Both the position numbers and the translations under genes were made by a program. 64,000 nt of DNA, taken from positions 37,202,501-37,266,500 of the forward strand of contig BSBN01000213.1 of assembly GCA_027924645.1 (NCBI GenBank), read 5' to 3'. Positions 1 through 10,611 of the stretch are shown here, piece by piece. The DNA comes from Cunninghamia lanceolata. Taxonomy: Eukaryota; Streptophyta; Pinopsida; Cupressales; Cupressaceae. The notes below the pieces were generated by a model that searched no databases, was not told the DNA's origin, and saw only the letters and a list, made by a program, of their open reading frames with translations. Within the stretch, counting starts at the first letter, position 1, and every line of letters begins with the position of its first letter.

Positions 1-392
1 TAGAAGACTGCAATATATTAGACTATTAGAGATCCCTCAGAAAAATGTAATAACAAAACTGTTTTGCCTTATGTTAGCTTACAATTAAACCCATTCTTTT
101 TTACAATCTTCTCTTAATAAAGTAAGAGTAATAAGAATAGAAGGTAGAGAATTTGATCTTACTAGTATGCATGGTCGGTTTACATTCCGTGACTTCATTT
201 TCATTGAATAAAAAGGTAAATATCTGATTTGAAAGGTGGGGCAGAGTTCGTTGTCATGTGCTTTTCTAGATGATAGGGTCCATAATTTCTAAGGTTCTTC
301 AAAGAAAGGCTTGTAACATAATTAAGTTTTTGTTATACCAATCTTGTAGGTAAATCTACAATTCAAATGCCTGCTTTGAAAGTTGAAATAAA
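1..392. other. AT-rich flank, no feature recognised
   Basis: No reading frame, tandem repeat or terminal motif is recognisable here. It lies on the 3' side, in the minus-strand sense, of the B3 array and may be the 3' untranslated or intergenic part of the gene that gave rise to the array. Confidence 0.3.
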
Positions 393-449
393 TTAAATTA
401 GACTTACAATTTTGATTTTCTTCCATTGCTTCAACAACATCATTGTTTT

Positions 450-3400
450 CTTCATCAGAAACCAATTCAAGATCATCAACTTGTTGCCCATTGGTCGACT
501 TGAATTACATCCTCTGTTAGAAGAAGGGCATCTTTTATCTGTATCAATGTTGGTATTCATAAGCTGAAGAGCATTGATATTTTTCACACACCCTGTTCTT
601 TGAAATATCTTAACCTTAAAATATGACTTGGATATGTACTTGAACACAACGAAATCTCTAATCTCCAGCCCATGATGATTCACCAAAATTTCCCAATCCT
701 GCCTAAATTCTAGTTTATTTATGGTACCCCTTGATTTTACATCCCACTCCTGTCCACTTGGGCCTTGAATAAGGAGGCACGCCCATTAAACCAACTCATT
801 CGACAACTTGTTGCCCATTGGTTGACTTGAACTGCATACTCTGTTAGAAGAAGGGCATCTTTTATTTGTATCAATGTTGGTATTCACAAGCTGAAGAGCA
901 TTGATATTTTTCACACGCCTTGTTCTTTGAAATATCTTAGCCTTAAAATATGACTTGGATATGTACTTGAACACAACGAAATCTCTAATCTCTAGCCCAT
1001 GATGATTCACAAAATTTTCCCAACCCTGCCTAAATTCTAGTTTATTTATGGTACCCCTTAATTGTACATCCCACTCCTACCCACCTGGGCCTTGAAGAAG
1101 GAGGAACGCCCATTAAACCAACTCATTTGACAACTTGCTACCCATCGGTTGACTTGAACTGCATACTCTGTTGGAAGAAGGGCATCTTTTATATGTATCA
1201 ATGTTGGTATTCATAAGCTGAAGAGCATTGATATTTTTCACACACCTTGTTCTTTGAAATATCTTAACCTTAAAATATGACTTGGATATGTACTTGAACA
1301 CAGCAAAATCTCCATCCAGCCCATGATGATTCACAAAATTTTCCCAACCTGCCTAAATTCTAGTTTATTTATGGTACCCATTAATTGTACATCCCACTCC
1401 TGCCCACCTGGGCCTTGAAGAAGGAGGCACGCCCATTAAACCAACTCATTCAACAACTTGCTGCCCATCAGTTGACTTGAACTGCATACTCTGTTAGAAG
1501 AAGGGCATCTTTTATCTGTATCAATGTTGGTATTCATAATCTGAAGAGCATTGATATTTTTCACACACCCTATTCTTTGAAATATCTTAGCCTTAAAATA
1601 TCACTTGGATATGTACTTGAACACAACGAAATCTCCAATCTCTAGCCCATGATGATTCACAAAATTTTTCCAACCCTACCTAAATTCTAGTTTATTTATG
1701 GTACCCCTTAATTGTACATCCCACTCCTGCCCACCTGGGCCTTGAAGAAGGAGGCACGCCCATTAAACCAACTCATTCAACAACTTGCTATCCATTAGTT
1801 GACTTGAACTGCATAATCTATTGGAAGAAGGGCATCTTTTATCTATATCAATGTTGGTATTCATAAGCTGAAGAGCATTGATATTTTTCACACACCCTGT
1901 TCTTTGAAATATCGTAACCTTAAAATATGACTTGGATATGTACTTGAACACAATGAAATCTCCAATCTCTAGCCCATGATGATTCACAAAATTTTCCCAA
2001 CCCTACCTAAATTCCAATTTATTTATGGTACCCCCTAATTGTATATCCCACTCTTGCCCACCTGGGCCTTGAAGAAGGAGGCACGCCCATTAAACCAACT
2101 CATTCGACAACTTGTTGCCCATCGGTTGACTTGAACTGCATACTTTGTTAGAAGAAGGGCATCTTTTATTTGTATCAATGTTGGTATTCATAAGCTGAAG
2201 AGCATTGATATTTGTCACACACCCTGTTCTTTGAAATATCTTAACCGTAAACTATGACTTGGATATGTACTTGAAGACAGTGAAATCTCCAATCTCCAAC
2301 CCATGATGATTCACAAAATTTTCCCAACCCTGCCTAAATTCCAATTTATTTATGGTACCCTTTAATTGTACATCCCACTCCTACCCACCTGGGCTTTGAA
2401 GAAGGAGGCACGCCCATTAAACCAACTCATTCGACAACTTGCTGCCCATCGGTTGACTTGAGTTGCATACTCTGTTAGAAGAAGGGCATCTTTTATCTGT
2501 ATCAATGTTGGTATTCATAAGCTGAAGAGCATCGATATTTTTCACACACCTTGTTCTTTGAAATATCTTAACCTTAAAATATGACTTGGATATGTACTTG
2601 AACACAGCGGAATCTCCAATCTCCAGCCCATGATGATTCACAAAATTTTCCAATCCTGCCTAAATTCTAGTTTATTTATGGTACCCCTTAATTGTACATC
2701 CCACTCCTGCCCACCTAGGCCTTGAAGAAGGAGGCACACCCATTAAACCAACTCATTCAACAACTTGCTGCCCATCGGTTGACTTGAACTACATACTTTA
2801 TTAGAAGAAGGGCATCTTTTATCTGTATCAATGTTGGTATTCATAAGCTGAAGAGCATTGATATTTTTCGCACACCCTGTTCTTTGAAATATCTTAACCT
2901 TAAAATATGACTTGGATATGTACTTGAACACAACAAAATCTCCAATCTCCAGCCCATGATGATTCATAAAATTTTCCCACTCCTGCCCACCTGGGCCTTG
3001 CAACACCATATGTTCGTCTGTGTTGTCTATAAACTGTGAAACAAATGCAGGAGGAATGTGCTGCCATAAACACATTACACAATTAGATTTTACAAGTTCA
3101 TAACAGTGTACAGGAAATAAAAGAATGAAAAATAATGTATAGAGTTACCAGTTTTTGTGTAAAGTCTCCAAGCATAACTTTGAAGGAGGCACACCCATTA
3201 AAACAACCCATTCAACAACTTGCTGCCCATCGGTTGACTTGAACTGCATACTCTGTTAGAAGAAGGGCATCTTTTATCTGTATCAATGTTGGTATTCATA
3301 AGCTGAAGAGAATTGATGTTTTTCACACACCCTATTCTTTGAAATATATTAACCTTAAATTATGACTTGGATATGTACTTGAACACAACAAAATCTCTAA

Positions 3401-3480
3401 TCTCCAACCCATGATGATTCACTAAATTTTCCCAACCCTTCCTAAATTCTAGTTTATTTATGGTACCCCTTAATTGTACT
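450..3480 (-). repeat. Tandem array of ~326-bp units, each with a B3-domain coding segment
   Basis: The landmark CCCATTAAA recurs at 782, 1109, 1432, 1759, 2086, 2413, 2739 and 3194. Spacing is 323-327 bp except the last step (455 bp), which contains extra sequence at about 2990-3180. Read on the minus strand, each unit encodes LLQGPGGQEW, then a W-E-N-F motif, then NHHGLEIGDFVVFKY and FKVKIFQRT. This matches the second half of the plant B3 DNA-binding fold (REM-like proteins: GP.G..W, GW..F, L..GD..VF, F.V.IF). Each copy ends in NELV plus stop before the next one starts. A possible GT donor (AGA/GTATGC) sits upstream of that stop and a possible AG acceptor precedes GGCCCAGG, so the units may be duplicated exons. 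Copies differ by scattered substitutions but most stay open. Confidence 0.85.
2743..3075 (-). pseudogene. B3-domain protein fragment (REM-like), longest copy of the array
   Basis: This 110-residue frame is the most complete copy. It begins HIPPAFVSQFIDN, the usual opening of a REM-type B3 domain, continues through GPGGQEWENF and HHGLEIGDFVVFKY, and ends in a polar serine-rich tail. Compared with the other units it lacks the stretch DVQLRGTINKLEFRQG between the W and the WENF motif, so its B3 fold is internally shortened. The segment at 3000-3180 carries the N-terminal half and a pyrimidine-rich stretch ending in CACAG that could be a splice acceptor. B3 proteins bind DNA in the nucleus. Whether this copy is expressed cannot be told; it could be the last exon of a real gene or a fragment captured by the adjacent transposon. 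Confidence 0.6.
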
Positions 3481-3482
3481 TC

Positions 3483-3910
3483 CCTAAACCCTAAACCCTA
3501 AACCCTAATACCTAGTCCCTAAACCATAAACCCTAATTATAATTTATGGTACCCTAATCCCTAAACCCTAAACCCTAATCCCTTATCCCTAAACCATAAA
3601 CCATATCCCTAAATCCTCAAACCTCAACACTTAAACCTTAAATCCTAAACCCTATCCCTAAACCCTCAACCCTCAAAACTATACCTTAAACCCTAATCCC
3701 TCAACCCTAAACTTTCAACCCTAAACCCTATCCCTAATCCCTCTACCCTCAACACTCTACCTTAACCCTAATCCCTCGACCCTCAACCCTAAACGCTATC
3801 CCTAAAGCCTCAACCCTAAACCCTAATCCCTCAAGGTCCTAAACTCTAATCCCTTATCCCTAAACCCTCAATCCTCAACCTTAAACCTTAATCACTCAAT
3901 CCTTATCCAC
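3483..3910. repeat. Degenerate interstitial telomere-like repeats (CCCTAAA-type)
   Basis: Many copies of CCCTAAA with variants CCCTAAT, CCCTCAA and CCCTTAT run without spacers for about 430 bp. CCCTAAA is the plant (Arabidopsis-type) telomere unit. The tract is too degenerate for a functional telomere and is followed by more sequence, so it is interstitial. It abuts the last B3 unit directly. Confidence 0.85.
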
Positions 3911-3954
3911 CCCTCTCCTCCCTGGCTCACCCCCATCTCTACACTCCTCTACCC

Positions 3955-4024
3955 TCGACACTATACATACATACATATAGGCATACATAGATACATAGAT
4001 ACATACATACATACATACATACAT
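3955..4024. repeat. (CATA)n microsatellite
   Basis: Tetranucleotide run of ACATACATACAT with a few substitutions. A similar (GTAT)n tract lies inside element A near 27.3 and 27.46 kb, next to the same kind of palindromic sequence. Confidence 0.85.
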
Positions 4025-4049
4025 GAATAATAACCTTGAATATAAAAAA

Positions 4050-4185
4050 AATCAAGGGGGACATAACGCACTCGCGTTATGTCAAATATGACAAACAGTG
4101 CACAAACTTTTGTGGAAATGAAAAATGCAAAGTAAAACATAACGCGAGCGCGTTATAACGAGCTCACGTTATGTTTTGATTTGGG
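4050..4185. repeat. CpG-rich palindromes ATAACGCGAGCGCGTTAT near the end of element C
   Basis: Two clusters (about 4057-4080 and 4138-4175) of inverted CATAACGC(G)AGCGCGTTATAACG units, followed by a GGGAATCCCAAGCC/GGCTTGGGATT hairpin. The same arrangement occurs inside the left end of element B (50.68-50.81 kb) and, decayed, in element A. Confidence 0.8.
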
Positions 4186-5062
4186 AATCCCAAGCCTTAG
4201 GCTTGGGATTTGCTTTGGATTTCCAACCCAAAGGCTTGGAGTGCCTTCCCAATGTCTAGAGACATGTTTTTCCATATTCTACAGGATTTCACATAATTTC
4301 ATTCGTGCTAACCCTCAAATTTGCACGTGTTTCAAGGTCAAACAAATTGAACACCTGGGTAAGGTTAGGCTTTCTCTTAGCTATTTGACGATGTGATTTT
4401 TTTCACATTTTGACAATGTTAAGCCTTTGATCTTTAATTTCTTTTGATTGTGTGTCTGTTTTTGGGCAAAAACTATTGTTTGGTCTTTTTTTCATTGTAA
4501 ATTAACCATTCATTAAAATTTCAAAAAAATATATATTTAGAAACTAGACTCCATTCTACACATATTAAAAAAAGAAAAAAATGATTTTCAATTAGTTTTC
4601 AAAATTTATAGGGGTAGCACAGCCAAAATTCTATTTTTTAGGATGTGTCCACTTTGAAAATTAGTAAAAAATCAAATATTCATCAAAAAATTATCAGAAA
4701 AATCAGGCATAAACTACATGTTGTTAGCTAATTTCTCAATAAAGCGATTTTCAAAATACCAAAAAAAAGTTGACCTTTTGAGGGAGCCACAAAACATGCT
4801 ATGTTATGTTTTTTTGACAGAAACAACACCAATTTCTATGGCTCCCTCTTTTGAACCCCTTAATCTATACCATTTTCAAAAAAAAAAAAGTAGTTTACAA
4901 AGTAGACTCGAAGTACTACGAACATTGTTTTGGTTGCATCTCCACATTTTAAGTGTAACTATGCTCAATTTATCATCTAAGGCCAGCATTTCCTAATTTT
5001 AGAGAAAAAGTGGCCACTTAAGACCCCTTTTTGTCCCCCCATCTTTTTGCACTTGCCCTTAG

Positions 5063-5833
5063 CCTAAAAAGTTGTGATGGGTAGTCTTCTGTCTCATGGT
5101 CATCCCAGTCTCCGCATATACCACAATAAAGGGTATTATTTCATTTTGGTATTGTCTTCAGATCTACCTTCATTGTGGCATCTTTTCTTGCACCTTTTAT
5201 CATTAGGCATTCATTCCGGAGATGTCCTTCTTTTGTATAGTAAGATCTCACCATATGTTCGGTCTCTACTTTTGCGGACTTACTTCTTTCCATGCTAGGA
5301 TTTCTTGCTTGAGTTTAAGTTGTTCCAATTTAATTTAAGTTTTTCTATTTCCATATTCTCCTTAGTCTTGTCATTTTTCCGCTAGGCCTGAGACTCTATG
5401 TGGCATGCCTGAGTTACCACTTTTAAGTATGAGTTGAAATTTTTTCCATCTAGGGATGTCCTAATGTCAGGGCTTAGTCCTGAAATAAACCATTCTATCC
5501 TCTACTTTTCAGTCAATGGTTCTTCTAGTTTGCGGGAGATTTCCTTGAATCTTTTGTCAAAATCCTTAATAGACTCTCCCTCTTTCTGGACCATGTCCCA
5601 CATTTTGCTTACTCTAGAAATGTTGTCTTGATTTCATCCCATGATTTATCATGGTTAGGGCATGTTTTTCTATAACAATTCAGTGCTTCATTCCTTAAGG
5701 TTCTGACAAAATCAAACAGTTTGGTCTGATCCTTTATTACATTTTTCTTTGCCATGTGGACTCTGATACGCACATGTTCTGTTGCTTCTATATTATCTTT
5801 CCCAAACATTGGTAGTTTGATTGGTGAGTCCAT
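5063..5833 (-). pseudogene. gag: Gypsy-type gag fragment (element G4)
   Basis: On the minus strand the protein starts MDSPIKLPMFGKDN at 5833 and contains TLRNEALNCYR, KSWDEIKTTFLE and, in the next frame, KDFDKRFKEISRKLEEPLTE and IEWFISGLSPDI. This is the Retrotrans_gag pattern of Ty3/gypsy capsids (short hydrophobic helices, W...F, a basic stretch). A frameshift near 5612 and several stops break it. It is cut at 5058 by element C. The capsid would package element RNA in the cytoplasm; this copy is dead. Confidence 0.75.
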
Positions 5834-6450
5834 CTTTTGTTGTTTTTATGTTTTATCCTGCTTGTGGTGTGTTTGTTTTGTATTCATTTGTTGTTTCTTA
5901 GTTTTTATTTGCAGCAGAGGTTTCCTTCTCTTTCCTTATCAAAGTATTTCTTAGTTTTTCTTTGTAATTGTCTATCAAAGTATTATTTCCCTAATAATTC
6001 TTCGCAAATCCTTCTAATTTCTTCTTCTCTTTATTTTTGTGAATCTATCTCTTTGTTTTGTTCTTCTGTCAAGATTCTTATTGATTTATAGGGCACTTGG
6101 AGTGACTCCTGGTCAGGGGGTTTTACCTTTTCAAAATATCATTTCATTGTAGGGGATGTCTTTTTATTTGTTAGTGACATTTCGTTAGTTCTTAATAATG
6201 GTTCCCTTGATTGTCTTATACTGCTAAAACCAATGTTATCTGGTACCACATCTACTCCTCTTTCTCTTATTCTCATCACACTCTGATTCACCAAATAATC
6301 CAAGTATTCCTCATCAAAATTTAAAAGGTTAAAGATTTATCATGGGGTTCAAATTGGTTCCCATTGCTCATTGATCCTGATTTGTACATTAGTGAGGTCA
6401 GGGTGAACATATGGTGATTTACCCAATTGTGGTAGGGTTAGGGTTTTATT
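5834..6450 (-). other. Continuation of G4 internal region, not coding
   Basis: Minus-strand sequence upstream of the gag start, pyrimidine-rich on the plus strand and without a stable frame. It sits between the gag start and the next minus-strand fragment, so it is probably G4 leader or a decayed upstream coding part. Confidence 0.35.
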
Positions 6451-6717
6451 CTAGTCTTCCTCCCATGTCCTTCTGGAATTGTCATAAGTAGTAATAATTC
6501 CTTCTAGATTTATAAGCATTTCTTTGACCTTATCAATGTGTATTGTTATTGGTTCTATATTTTTATTTCTATCAGTCTTTGTTATCTCAGCAATAGCCAC
6601 TATGGCACCCTCTTCTCCTATCACCAAATTTGTTACATGTTTTTGTCTAGCTGCACACACCTTGGTGCGCTCAGTGGAACCCTTATTGGCATGCTCTTCT
6701 TCTTCCTTTTTGTTCAC
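6451..6717 (-). pseudogene. Highly charged protein fragment, probably part of G4
   Basis: An 88-residue minus-strand frame rich in Glu, Lys, Thr and Arg, with a weakly helical C-terminal half (DKVKEMLINLEGII). It resembles the helical N-terminal part of some gypsy gag proteins but has no diagnostic motif. Orientation and position between the G4 LTR and gag support membership of G4. It could also be a chance frame. Confidence 0.35.
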
Positions 6718-6774
6718 AATATTAATGGTGTAATTGGTGCAGGAGCACCTACCTGACAGCTGGCCTTCATGAGG

Positions 6775-8290
6775 CAGTTAGTAGTTTTAGGTCTTGTTTG
6801 TGTTTCCAAGAAGGTCTGTTAAGACCAAATGCATGTAATAAGGTCATGCTGATCATGATAAGATCATGCTGACCAGGCTTTTGCTATTTTTAGTTAGTTG
6901 GTTATAACAGCTGTCATGATGTATGATCGGTTGGATCTCCCAGCCGCCTGGAGAGTTCCCAGCCGCTTGGAGTCGGGTCAGTAGTACTCGTAGGATAATC
7001 TATTTAAGCATGAGATCGGTTGATATTGCAGATACAGACAGATATCATCGATCGAGCTAGGTTGCACAGAGTGAGACAGAGAGAGAGAGAGACTGATCAT
7101 TGTAATTACATCTTGTGAAATCAATAAAGAGATCATGTTTGTGTTCTTGCTCTGGTTGGATTCCTTTGTGTAATCGATTTGCTGGTTTGGGTGGTTTCAT
7201 GGATTTGCTGGTCCATTCCACCGGTTGATCCGTCTGATCGGTGGAATGGTAATGTACAGTAGGTTAGGTTGTAGTTCGTTTGTTTGCATGCAGGTGTGCA
7301 GGATCGCGACTGAAAGATGTTGAAGACCCTAGCATGGGTATGTGCTAGGTCGAGTTGATAAATTTGCGTTGGAAGATCACCCTGAGAGTGGATCGGGTCA
7401 TCCCTGGAGGATCGGCGAAGTGAAATTTCGCTAAGTGAAGAAGTTCGCTAAAACGACATCATCAGGATATCTTGGTGAATATCCTGCAGTCAGTTCGGAC
7501 ATCGTCATCTGGATAAGTGAAGGAGAGCATGATGTTGTCGATTGCATGAAGTGCAAGTGCGTCGGGGTGATCATCATCAGGAGGAGCTGAGGAGGAGCGT
7601 ATCGGCATCAGGATCATCTATCGGGAGTGCCAATCATCCGCGTATCGCGAGTAGATGCGAGAGTGAAAGTTTGGTTTTTTTGACTAAGTGTTGAAGAGGT
7701 CATCAGGATATTGGGTGACGTCATCGTCATCAGGATATGATGTCATCGTCATCAGGATATTGAGATATCCCTCTACGCGAGTTTATCCTGCCGTAGTTAA
7801 GTGCTTGGGTATCGGCAGAAGGTTGTATTAGCATCATCAGGAGGTTTCGAGAGAACCGGATAAAGCAGATCATGATGCTGTTGTTTGTGTCGTCAGCTAG
7901 CGGAGCATCGAAGGAAAGGTGCTGAAGTGGTCGTCATCAGGATCTTTGGGGCAACCGAATATTGGTTATCCTACTGACGAAGAGAGTGTTGCATATCATG
8001 ATGATGCCGATGGAGTTCGGCGCCCGATGAACAGTGCAACAGGAGGATGTTTGCGTTAGTTGAACATCATGATGATGATGTTAGGCGGAAAACGGAGGAG
8101 GTGAATAGTAGTCGGCAGGAGGATAAGTGTGATCATCCGAAATATGATGATGCTGTTGGTGGTTTTAGGAAACATGATGATGATGCTGACAGAGTAAAGC
8201 AGAATATGATGATGATGGCGAAGATGATGATGATGATGAGGATGGGCTGCAGACGTCCATGCTATATGCGAATGTTATAGTGTGGATGCC
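6775..8290. mobile_element. LTR-like insertion with promoter-like signals and CATCAG repeats
   Basis: The segment interrupts G4 between its LTR and gag. It contains TATTTAAG (about 7009), a purine-rich AGACAGAGAGAGAG run and AATAAAG (about 7124), a spacing typical of an LTR promoter and polyadenylation region. From 7440 to 8280 it is filled with variants of CATCATCAGGATAT and includes one perfect TGACGTCA (7716-7723). The same motifs occur in the LTRs of the gag-only element at 20155-27088. Exact ends and target duplication were not found, so a solo LTR is the best but unproven reading. A 77-residue His/Asp/Met-rich frame at 8047-8280 is a by-product of the ATGATG repeats. Confidence 0.4.
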
Positions 8291-8741
8291 TCTGCATCAG
8301 TAATCTCTCCCTATCTCTTCTACTTTTTTCATCCTTCTGCAGTATCTTTCCTAGGTTTGTTTTAATCTCCTTTCTTCCATGTCTAATTCCATTCTAATTT
8401 TTATTGTGTCACCAGTTTCTCATAATTTCTTGTTATCCCCTTTTCCCATGGGTGTTTTAGGTATGGTATTTCATTAATCCTTATGTATCCCATGGTCGGC
8501 TTAATTTGAATGGTTACATCTTTTCACTGGTCTTTTCAAATCCTTCCCCCTTTCTATTTGTCATCCCCTTAGGTGCCTTCCCCCCCTCCCAATGGTAGGT
8601 CCTAAGATAATTTTATTGCCAGTTGAAAAAAATTCGTATTATCTTTCCAATTCTTTTCCTCTGCTCCACAATTTTCTTCTACTTGTTTTATCTTTATTTG
8701 TTCTTCATTGTTTCATCTAAGGTCCTGACAAAAGAACCAAA
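8291..8741 (-). other. G4 5' leader between LTR and insertion
   Basis: Pyrimidine-rich on the plus strand, no coding frame. On the minus strand it follows the LTR directly, starting TTTGGTTCTTTTGTCAGGAC, which would be the primer-binding region. The tRNA match is not recognised. Confidence 0.35.
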
Positions 8742-9196
8742 TGTTGGCAAGAAAAATTAGGAACACAGTCCAGAGATCTAAGCCTGAGTTTATTCTTTAA
8801 GTCTGTTTATACCCCAGACGTGATAGTGATAGAACACCAGATAAATGCGGTAAGGTGTAACATAGTGCGGTAAGATAGAATCCTATATACAGTATCATAC
8901 ACAATATAAACAATTAAATATTACTCTATAAATCCTTATATCTCCATATTATATATATATGACATGTATTACAATAGCAGGTCTAGTCTCTACTCTGCAT
9001 TATCCTTCTATACATTCTATTATCATATCTCTCTTCTTACTTCTTCTATCATACTATCTATTACATATACATGGTATTGGGGATGTGTCCCTTATAGAGC
9101 AACCTAGGAACCATCTTGTATGTTGGCCCTATCCTCTGCTTTTATTTTGCGGTGAATTGCGGCAGGTTCTAGTCGATACTCCACCTCCTGCCAACA
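8742..9196 (-). repeat. LTR of element G4 (5' LTR on the minus strand)
   Basis: A 455-bp segment with perfect short inverted ends TGTTGGCA...TGCCAACA. Only one copy lies in the window, so it could also be a solo LTR, but the G4 gag downstream on the minus strand fits a 5' LTR. Confidence 0.6.
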
Positions 9197-9388
9197 ATCA
9201 TCATCTAGCAACCTAGTTAAAACACCATTGTCGATTTTAATTTTCTTGAGAGGACACTTGTCAATATATCACACATATGCAACTTTAGGTTAAGCAAGAA
9301 AGTGCCAAGTTGTGCTGGGGTGGGACTAGTGTGCAATGAATAGGGTCGTGCCACTTGGTGTATACAGATTTGATCCTTTGCAGGATAG

Positions 9389-9393
9389 ATGTC
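9389..9393. other. Target site duplication ATGTC, left copy (G3)
   Basis: ATGTC here matches ATGTC at 36005-36009, immediately outside the two LTRs. Confidence 0.85.
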
Positions 9394-10611
9394 TGTTAGA
9401 TAGAAAAGAGAGACTAGCTTAAGAGATCAAACTAGGTCAAACCCTCTTCCATCCAACATTGAGACACAAGCTGAGATTTGCTTCTACCCTTGAAGGAGAG
9501 CCAAACTATAGGGGCTTTGTCCCTTTGTTGTATAGAAGAGTGTCAACCAAATCCAACCAATCAAGCTAGGGAAAAGTAGAAACCCTAGTTAAGCAAGATC
9601 TATGAAAATATGACTGTCAGAAACAGATAGTAGAATTATAACACCACAACGGGGATCAGAGGATAGAGTTGAACCTAGATCTGGATTTGGGAGCCCAAAG
9701 GCCCAGGGTGCTTGGGTGCCCTAGACCCTAATTAGGGTTTCATAGAATGTTAAACTTCCTGTATCTTCACCCTTATGTGTTTCTACTCCCCGTAACTTGT
9801 TTTCTACAAATTCCTCCAGATGCTACCTACACACACACAAGAAGGAAAATGGTTGGGTGATATTTAGGAGCTTGCCTAAGTCAAACTCCATGAATGGTGT
9901 TTCCACCTCCACAATAGCAATGATGAGATCTCAAAGAGTGTGTGCCCTAGGAGGGTAGAGGCAAATCTAAAGTATAATGGAATTCTATAACAAAGCATGA
10001 AGGAAAGAAGTCACCATGATCATGGAAACCCTAGCATGCTTGATGCAGTATCACAAGTTGACTCAAGAAGTTGGTGTAGCCCAAAGAAGTAGAAAGATCT
10101 TCACAAGACCTACAAGAAGTTAGTTCTACAACAATAATCCACCATAGAGAGATTTAGAGAAGAATAGAGAGCATGAGAGAGAAGAAGAGAGCTAAAATCC
10201 TTCAAGAAGTTAGAGATCACTTAGAGATGTTCAAATGAATAAAAAACTTTCTTTTATATGCATTCCCGCTCACAAACGATGAATAAAACCAAATGGGGCT
10301 AACATGAGGAACCACTTAAGATGTCTTAAGCTTCAACATACCTTTAAATTAGGTCAGGGCTAAATGAGGGACTAGGGCACTTGGGCGCTCTTGTCCTTTT
10401 TCCCCAAAAACCCCTTCATAACTCCCTTTAAGTGTGCTTAGGTTGGTATCGTTGTTATTTTGTTAGGTTTTATCATCGGGATCAAGAATTAATCATTTAA
10501 TGTTTAAAAAGGTGTTAAAATAGGTCTTAATTAATAAATGTAAACATTTTAGGTCCAACCAGGTGCTAAACTAGGTGTAAAATGCTAGTGTACACATTTT
10601 AATCCATAAAA
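9394..10611 (-). repeat. 3' LTR of G3
   Basis: Homologous along its length to 34786-36004, with scattered substitutions and small indels. The plus-strand left end is TGTTAGATAGAAAAG. The right end has lost the canonical CA (CCATAAAA where the other copy has CTATAACA). A purine-rich stretch (minus strand AAAGTAGGGGCTAA) just upstream in the minus sense is a plausible polypurine tract. Confidence 0.88.

Larger units (their letters stand above)
3955..5058. mobile_element. Right end of DNA transposon C (same family as A and B)
   Basis: The sequence ends CCCCCCATCTTTTTGCACTT GCCC at 5058. Its reverse complement starts GGGCAAGTGCAAAAAGATGG and continues into a GTGGCC motif, nearly identical to the left end of element B (50613: GGGTAAGTGCAAAAAGATGG). 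The flank after 5058 is the interrupted gag of G4, so the boundary is sharp; the target duplication would be TTAG (5059-5062). The left end is not in the window, so C may include the telomere-like tract and the B3 array; the start given here is only a lower limit. No transposase is seen in the visible part. Confidence 0.7.

Noticed and set aside
450..3480. Regular repeats that could suggest a CRISPR-like array
   Set aside because: Units are 326 bp, contiguous and coding, without short repeat/unique spacer structure, in a plant genome.
3483..3910. A true chromosome end
   Set aside because: The CCCTAAA repeats are degenerate and followed by 60 kb of other sequence, so the tract is interstitial.
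8047..8280. His/Asp/Met-rich 77-codon frame
   Set aside because: Product of ATGATG/CATGATG simple repeats inside an LTR-like region.
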